NCBI GenBank assembly: GCA_949775045.1
Contig: OX459105.1
Coordinates: forward strand, 3,290,686 to 3,354,685
Direction of reading: 5' to 3'
DNA from: Metridium senile
Lineage: Eukaryota > Cnidaria > Anthozoa > Actiniaria > Metridiidae
Length of the DNA stretch: 64,000 nucleotides
The translations under genes and the position numbers were made by a program. Under the pieces are notes generated by a model. The model saw nothing but the letters and a program-made list of their open reading frames with translations. It had not been told where the DNA came from and ran no database searches. Shown here piece by piece: positions 58,480 to 64,000 of this stretch (position 1 is its first letter; every line of letters begins with the position of its first letter).

Positions 58480-58774
58480 CATCCTCGGGAACCCAGGGGT
58501 ATTCTTCTGTCGCTCGTTTCTCGCTTCCACAACATATACCCCTGGGAACGTAGTCTGTTGGAGCTTGTTCCGGAAGTCAAAATTCAAACTTATTTAACGA
58601 CTTTCTTTGAATGGTTATCTTGATTTTCATTGGTCGACCTAATAAGGTCGACCAATCAGGAAAGAGCTGAATTTTGACTTCCGGAACAAGCTCCAACAGA
58701 CTACGTTCCCAGGGGTATATGTTGTGAAAGCGAGAAACGAGCGACAGAAGAATACCCCTGGGTTCCCGAGGATG
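58480..58774. mobile_element. 295-bp palindromic MITE with 9-bp duplication (Mutator-like)
   Basis: Near-perfect arms of about 108 bp start CATCCTCGGGAACCCAGGGG. ACATTCTAG is present on both sides (58471-58479, 58775-58783). Long TIRs with 9-bp duplications are characteristic of Mutator-like elements. The loop contains a second small palindrome (GGTCGACCTAATAAGGTCGACC). Confidence 0.88.
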
Positions 58775-58809
58775 ACATTCTAGATAATGGTATATTATTC
58801 CTTCACTGA

Positions 58810-59300
58810 CCGATCCTGCTGGGTATGCCTCTTTTTGTTCTTCACTGGCAATTCCTGCTGGGCATGGCTCTTTTCTCCTTCACTTGCCATCCTGCTGGGT
58901 ATGCCTCTTTACTTCGTCACCTGCCCATCCTGCTGGGTATGCTTCTTTTCTCCTTCACTTGCCCATCCTGCTGGTTATACCTCTTTTCTCCTTCACTGGA
59001 ACCATCCTGCTGGGTATGCCTCTTTTCTCCTTCACTGGCCCATCCTGCTGGGTATGCCTCTTTTCTCCTTCGCTGACCCACTCTGCTGGGTATGGCTCTT
59101 TTCTTCTTCACTGATCCACCCTGCTGGGTATGCCTCTTTTCTTCTTCACCAGCCCATCCTGCTGGTTATGCCTCTTTTCTCCTTTACTGACCCATCCTGC
59201 TGGTTATACCTCTTTTCTCCTTCACTGGCCCATCCTGCTGGGTATGCCTCTTTTCTCCTTCACTGACTCATCCTGCTAGGTATACCTGTTTTCTCTTTCA
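58810..59300 (+). repeat. 38-bp minisatellite
   Basis: About 12 units of CATCCTGCTGGGTATGCCTC, TTTTCTCCTTCACTGGCC. Because 38 is not divisible by three, all frames are read in turn, which explains the overlapping long open frames on both strands. Diverged units continue near 59362-59415 and 59625-59660. Confidence 0.95.
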
Positions 59301-60847
59301 CTTCACCTTCACTCATATAAACAATTTCGCAAAAATATTGCAACACTAATACAACATTTCAATGGCCCGTATTGCTGGATGTGCCTTTTTTGTCTTTCAC
59401 TAGCCAATCCTGCTGCATTAAACAATTTACAAGTATGACTTTTGGTCCTAAGTTGCATGTGAAATCTCCAACATCCGAAATATATCTTCTTTTTAATTAA
59501 TTGTGGACGTTTAGAAAAAACGGACACTCGCAGATTTTCTCTTCCTTTGATCCCTCCTTCTTCCCCATTTGCTTCCTTTTTGCCCGGTTCCATTTCTCGC
59601 TCATTCCAAAAGCTTTGCAGGCCACTCAATCACTGGCCCGTATTGCTGGGTATGGAATATTATTACAATTTCTGTTTTGCCCAAAGAAGAGTTTTTTGTC
59701 GAAAACCTTCTGCCGTTTCTTAAATCCGTCCGACCCTTGAGCTCCTTTGGTCTGAAGAGGCATGCTCCATACATTTGAACCTCCATTAGCCAGGGTATGT
59801 GTTTGGCCTTCAAGCGGCATCTTTTAACAAGTTTTTTTTTGTGAAAGTTGTATAAACAATTTCGCAAAAAATATTGCATAAATTGCAACAACACTAATAA
59901 TAAATGCCAATAATAATTGCCAAATAATTTGTTAGTTGGAACAGACGGAGAGGTTGGAGGTATGAAAGGATGTGTCTATCAATTTGATTGGTTAAATATA
60001 CCTATACATGTTAAACGGCTTTCTATACAGTTACTGTTTGAAATTAGCAATCAATGATTTATAGATTTTTGAAAACTTATAAACTTTAATAAACTAATTT
60101 ACAAATTTAGATTCTACAAATATATCAATTAGTATTAACTAATTATTCTGAAAATACTATTTACAATCACATGGAAATTTTACTATTTTACCACTAAATA
60201 CAAAAGCTATTAAATGTTTTAGTTAAAAATGATTGTTTATCGATATACCTTTTCACGAACAACTTCAGTCTAGAGAGTGTAATATATTCTTCAGAATATA
60301 TCTACAGCCCGTGGAATTTTGAAGTGTTGCAATAGTTTGATACTGTACATTCCTTTAATTACGGCGAGCAGTAGTCATAGTGTAAGTATAATTACACTAT
60401 GGAATCTGAGGTTGTGGACGAGAACCATGAAGAGGTCTAGTTATTTAATATAAAATGCGTATTATTTATTGCTTTATTCAACACTTCGTCAATCTATTAA
60501 TTCATTTACAAATCTATTAATTCAATCATCCATTCACTCATATATTTATTGATCCATACATTCATTGATTTAATTACTCACTCATTGATTTTCATCGACT
60601 ACACGTAAAATATCTAGTAGATTTAACAATGCTAAAAATACGCTATGCAGTCTAAACGTTTTCATAGAAAACCACTATCGAACAACCAATCCGAGTGGTC
60701 TTCGTTGATATTAAAATGTCTAAAATAGTTCATTCACATATTCTTTTTTAAATTACAACCATTTCCTGTGAACTCAGACATTCCAAAGGCTAATTGTGAA
60801 ATGCATTTTACGCTGCTGTTATCTAAAATATATAATTTTCTTGATTA
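59301..60847. other. Intergenic DNA with scattered minisatellite-related pieces
   Basis: The block TATAAACAATTTCGCAAAAA with ATATTGCA and AACACTAAT occurs at about 59316-59352 and 59849-59900. Near 60480-60600 there is a run of imperfect TCATTCATTGATTYATTCA-like units. No gene seen. Confidence 0.5.
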
Positions 60848-61234
60848 CCACCGATTTCATTACTACGCGCCCAACAGAGTTTGTAAAGGGAGTTGGCGAT
60901 TCTCTTCCGTCAATCAAACACAATTTGTCTAGACATTTTACAAACAATTCGTCAACGACAGTTCAATGAAAAAAAAATTTTCCCGGATCTAAAGAGATAT
61001 TTTTGGTATCCGAGACTGTTCAAACTAAATAAGTTTCATGTTTTTCATAAGACAGTTGTATTTTTGGATCAATGTTCTCTTTAAAATAACATTACTACCT
61101 GTTTACATTGACCGTTGTTTACAGTTCACGTAATTAGTTGTCTAGACAAATTGTGTTTGATTGACGGAAGAGTATCGCCATCTTCGCTTCACGTTTTTTT
61201 TCTGTCTGACGGCGCGTAGTAATGAAATCGGTGG
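60848..61234. mobile_element. 387-bp TIR MITE, TA flanks
   Basis: The ends are CCACCGATTTCATTACTACG and its complement, flanked by TA (60846-60847, 61235-61236). A second inverted pair lies farther in (CTTCCGTCAATCAAACACAA and TTGTCTAGACA). Non-coding. Confidence 0.85.
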
Positions 61235-61632
61235 TAAGGTCAGCACAAAACTAATTAATATTTCAGTACACACTTATCCGTATATAGCTCAGTTTATATA
61301 CAATTATTCGTATTTATTTACCTTTAAAACATCTGTATGAGACATTTTATATGGAAAATATTGAAAAAGGTCAGCAAAAAATGCATTTCTCGCCTAGTAA
61401 TAAGACTGTCTGTTTAAGTATTACTAAATATGAATTATAATCATGTCTATAATACATAAATGGACAAGAAAGATTGGAATATATCTTTAAAATCTTCTAG
61501 TTTACATGAATAGAAAAGTCATTCATACTATATATTTACATTTGCCATATTCTTTTTTGTCTTGGAACAATCTACACCTTGGTTTACGTTTTTGACTTAG
61601 GTGTATGCCCAACATTTCTTTCTGTCAACAAC
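61235..61632. other. Intergenic DNA, nothing recognised
   Basis: AT-rich stretch without open frames or repeats of note. Confidence 0.4.
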
Positions 61633-62033
61633 TCCTTTTGGAATGACCACTTACTTTGGACAACCTTTTTAAAAATGTATGGCCATATTTCCATTTCTTT
61701 TTGGAATGGCCAATCACTTGGGACAACCTTTTTAAAAATGTATGGCCATAATTCCATTCCTTTTTGGAATGGCCAATCACTTGGGACAACCTTTTTAAAA
61801 ATGTATGGCCATATTTCCATTTCTTTTTGGAATGGCCAATCACTTGGGACAACCTTTTTAAAAACGTATGGCCATATTTCCATTTCTTTTTGGAATGGCC
61901 AATCACTTGGGACAACCTTTTTAAAAATGTATGGCCATATTTCCATTTCTTTTTGGAATGGCCAATCACTTGGGAGAACCTTTTTAAAAATGCATGGCCA
62001 TAATTCCATTCCTTTTCGGAATGGCCAATCACT
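61633..62033 (+). repeat. 63-bp minisatellite open in several frames
   Basis: About 6.5 units of TTTTTGGAATGGCCAATCAC, TTGGGACAACC, TTTTTAAAAATGTATGGCCA, TATTTCCATTTC. The period of 63 (21 codons) keeps frames open on both strands (191, 141 and 135 residues). This makes coding look likely when it probably is not. GGAATGGCC/GGCCATTCC-like symmetry is visible inside the unit. Confidence 0.93.
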
Positions 62034-62287
62034 TGATAGCTTTAACTATCTGATCTATTTCTCATTTTTGTCATCAAATAACTTATCAAATTTGCAACCA
62101 AGCTTGCAGCTTCTTTATGTCTTGGATCGGGCAAATGACTATCACCTTAGCTAAATGTTTTTGAAATATGCCCGAACAAATATTTGAATTTGTATTATTA
62201 TAATTTAGATGTGTTAGTAGTTTTAACTACGGTACATTACTTTAGAACTAAACCAAGTTGGATTTGTCGAAAGAGGCATCATATCTA

Positions 62288-62368
62288 TCAAACCTCACTG
62301 AAGTTGGCATAGTCATTGAAGGAGTCAAGATATATTTGGACCATTCTGTAGCAAAACTTGTATTGTTC
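62288..62368 (-). CDS. Receptor-type tyrosine phosphatase, last exon
   Basis: Acceptor TTTGCATATTTTAG, then 26 codons and TGA (62288-62290). It encodes EQYKFCYRMVQIYLDSFNDY, then ANFSEV. The EQYxFCYxxxxxYL motif closes PTP domains, and the YLDSF..YA end resembles LAR-type tails. It joins in phase 0 to the 63012-63147 exon. A longer read-through of that exon (to 62913) is therefore intron. Confidence 0.88.
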   Translation of the reverse strand, partial: EQYKFCYRMVQIYLDSFNDYANFSEV

Positions 62369-62404
62369 CTAAAATATGCAAAAACGTTAGCAACATATCT
62401 ACCA

Positions 62405-62566
62405 CTTGTGAAATGAGTTTGTTTGATGTGTTGTTCTCTCCCTCATCACAAGAGTTTTTCTCAGGATAATATGTGAGTTGAGTTTGTTTAATATGTTCAG
62501 CTCTCCCCACAAGGGTTTTTGAAAGGATCATGTATAATTTGTTTGATGTGTTGTTTGAAGTGTGAT
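62405..62566. repeat. GTTTGATGTGTTGTTTTCTC-type degenerate repeat, second locus
   Basis: Two to three units of GAGTTTGTTTGATGTGTTG...CACAAGAGTTTTTCTCAGGA, the same unit as at 33800-34260. It lies in the last intron of the phosphatase gene, next to the hAT-like MITE. Confidence 0.7.
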
Positions 62567-62888
62567 CAGGGTTCGTGCTGATGTCAGTAAACAAAATCTA
62601 AGGAGTTTTCAAGGAGTTTTCAAGGACCAAAAAGTAATTTTTAAGCATTTTTGCGACAACTTTGATATACGAAAATTTACGAATTTACGAAAATGATGTA
62701 CAATACTATGATTTTTTCTTAACTTTAATTCGCAATACTGGAGTTTTTACCCTACTCTAGCTAGAATTAAGGAGTTTTTAAGGAGTTTTTGCTGATTTTC
62801 TAAAATTAAAGGGCTTTTCAAGTGCCCTTAAAAACGTAAATCAAATCTAAGAAGTTTTCAAGGAGTTTAAGGAGTAGCACGAACCCTG
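62567..62888. mobile_element. 322-bp hAT-like MITE in the last phosphatase intron
   Basis: The ends CAGGGTTCGTGCT and GTAGCACGAACCCTG are inverted and flanked by TGTGAT (62561-62566, 62889-62894). The interior repeats AAGGAGTTTTCAAGGAGTTT in several diverged units. CAGGG ends fit hAT, although only 6 bp of duplication are clear. Confidence 0.75.
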
Positions 62889-63011
62889 TGTGATAGTAAA
62901 GGTGATTTAATTTCAAGAAAGAGCCCTTGATGTGGAATGATGGTTGTTAAACATATCCTTATATTTTTGATACATGGTGCTCTTAGAGGGAAAATCACAC
63001 GTAAATATTAC

Positions 63012-63147
63012 CAAAGTAGTAACAGCATTTGGTCGTCCTAGGCGAAGGACTTTGATGGCTTGGAATACATCCATCACTTGTTCTGATTTGACTCTTTCCA
63101 GTAAGGAATAAACAGCACAGAAAGTACCACTGCGACCCACACCATCA
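63012..63147 (-). CDS. Receptor-type tyrosine phosphatase, catalytic-loop exon
   Basis: Acceptor ATTGTTCCAG, donor TTTG|GTAATA, 136 bp. With the previous exon it completes HCSDGVGRSG, the CX5R phosphate-binding loop. It then encodes TFCAVYSLLERVKSEQVMDV and FQAIKVLRLGRPNAVTTL. GRSGTFCA and this helix pattern resemble the second (D2) domains of R2B/LAR-group receptor phosphatases. The Cys and Arg are intact, so the loop could be catalytic. The Asp after HCS replaces the usual Ala. Such receptors dephosphorylate tyrosines beneath the plasma membrane. Confidence 0.9.
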
Positions 63148-63918
63148 CTGGAACAATATACAACTTATTATTTTAAACTATATATTTTAGAATTTCAAAA
63201 CAATTTAAAACCTTATTTGAACAAGTTTTCAGTTTTGATTTAAAAAGTGATCAATTCGAAATGTCACTAAGTGAGGTAGGTAAGGGGTTCCAGATTGAAG
63301 GAGCTGCAGCTTTGAAGGTACGTTGATCATAAGATCTGAGATGATATGATTTAGAGGTTATATTTCCGTTTTAAGGCGATGAGAGTCCGACTAAAACCTT
63401 TAAATGAGATACTCGGCAAGCCCAAAGACAACAGAATTACAGAACTATCAAGATTGTCACTGATCATACTATTAATTCACTGTATTGCTGAAGACGAATG
63501 GCGACCAAAATACACAGTAAAAACCGATTAGCTTATTTTATGTTGATCCATATTATCACGTTATATCAAAGTCAAAATTACAAAGATAGATGTTTTGTCC
63601 AAATGAATGTATAGTTTGACCATCTTTTTTAATTAAGGATCGATTCTTTTCAGTTAATTATAATCAAGCTAAAAGGATCGATATTTTTGAACTTTTTTTT
63701 AAGATCGATATTTTAAAATTGAGGATCGATATTTTTTAACTTTAATGATCCGATACTTTTTAATTAAGGATCGACACTTTTTTTGATTAAGGATCGACAT
63801 TTTTTGATTTTTTAAACCCAGCCCCCATCAAAAATTTAATATCAAAAGGCAATAGCTGATTGAAGACGGCGTGATGTCATGCAAGTAACAGAAATCAGAA
63901 AGTGAAATTTTGCATTAC
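63148..63918. other. Phosphatase intron with (GATCGAT) degenerate repeat
   Basis: Near 63635-63800 the unit TTAAGGATCGATATTTTTTAA (written with variation) occurs about six times. CCCCCATCAAAA near 63821 recalls the end of the element at 34496-35536. Confidence 0.6.
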
Positions 63919-64000
63919 CTGCAGTGAACTACAATAGGAGCATTGCCTGATTGCTGCTGGGATTTCTGCACTTTGTCGACAATCTCCAGAACACTTTGAC
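63919..64000 (-). CDS. Receptor-type tyrosine phosphatase, exon preceding the catalytic loop (partial)
   Basis: The minus strand from the window edge encodes QSVLEIVDKVQKSQQQSGNA, then PIVVHC, and ends CTGCAG|GTAATG. Leaving in phase 2, the split serine codon places the intron right after the catalytic cysteine. The exon and the gene's 5' part continue off the right edge. Confidence 0.9.

Noticed and set aside
58787..59266. 159-residue repetitive protein and overlapping frames
   Set aside because: Produced by a 38-bp minisatellite. All frames are open in turn and no start, promoter or splice context supports a gene.
61579..62154. 191-residue protein with 21-residue repeats (FWNGQSLGTTFLKMYGHISI)
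   Set aside because: A 63-bp minisatellite that is open on both strands. No evidence for coding, so kept only as a repeat.
62913..63011. Read-through C-terminus of the phosphatase exon, or a 30-nt GT-AG intron after VTTL
   Set aside because: The exon at 62288-62368 supplies the conserved EQYKFCY...YL ending in phase. A 30-nt intron would be implausibly short.

Overview
This is AT-rich eukaryotic (animal) DNA made mostly of introns and transposable elements. The two host genes, a receptor-type tyrosine phosphatase and a multi-discoidin (F5/8 type C) protein, are metazoan families. The repeat content (a tRNA-Trp-primed gypsy element, CR1/L2-like LINEs, many TA- and TTAA-flanked palindromic elements, a CXC-tailed multicopy gene) would suit a cnidarian or another early-branching invertebrate. 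The species is an inference; no sequence feature fixes it.

Host genes, both on the minus strand. (1) 62288-64000 holds the last three coding exons of a receptor-type protein tyrosine phosphatase, with the CX5R loop split by an intron. Its 5' part lies beyond the right edge. (2) 6602-53549 is one gene spread over about 47 kb. It has a signal-peptide exon (53480-53549) and seven further exons (39292-39614, 38754-38898, 38094-38413, 33549-33699, 32396-32706, 9047-9188, 6602-6909). All splice in frame with alternating phases and encode 590 residues in the window: three complete F5/8C domains and most of a fourth. Domains 1 and 3 resemble each other, as do 2 and 4, so the gene probably grew by duplicating a two-domain unit. 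The gene runs off the left edge.

Layout from the left: relic of a multicopy CXC-tailed gene (11-2128); 0.88-kb inverted repeat (2523-5494); discoidin exons with a 1.75-kb TA element between them; a 23-kb intron (9189-32395) packed with repeats, including a Tc1-like insertion in a palindromic repeat, copies of a GC-hairpin-ended repeat family, a 2.7-kb element with two convergent first exons, a three-level nest (long-TIR element containing a gypsy LTR element containing a PIF1/RFX-like two-gene element) and two nested LINEs; more discoidin exons with small palindromic elements; a 14-kb first intron holding the third hairpin-family copy and an 8-kb, 104-bp satellite with higher-order structure, split by a CTGCAG-rich TA element; then intergenic repeats, a degenerate tRNA-Trp-like sequence, three minisatellites and the phosphatase tail.

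The main leads are: the PIF1-helicase/RFX-like element, which has 7-bp target duplications and looks internally deleted; the similar two-gene element at 14440-17136; the CTGCAG-rich element in the satellite; and a phase-compatible half-exon duplication in the discoidin gene. All calls come from reading the sequence, and no database search was run.
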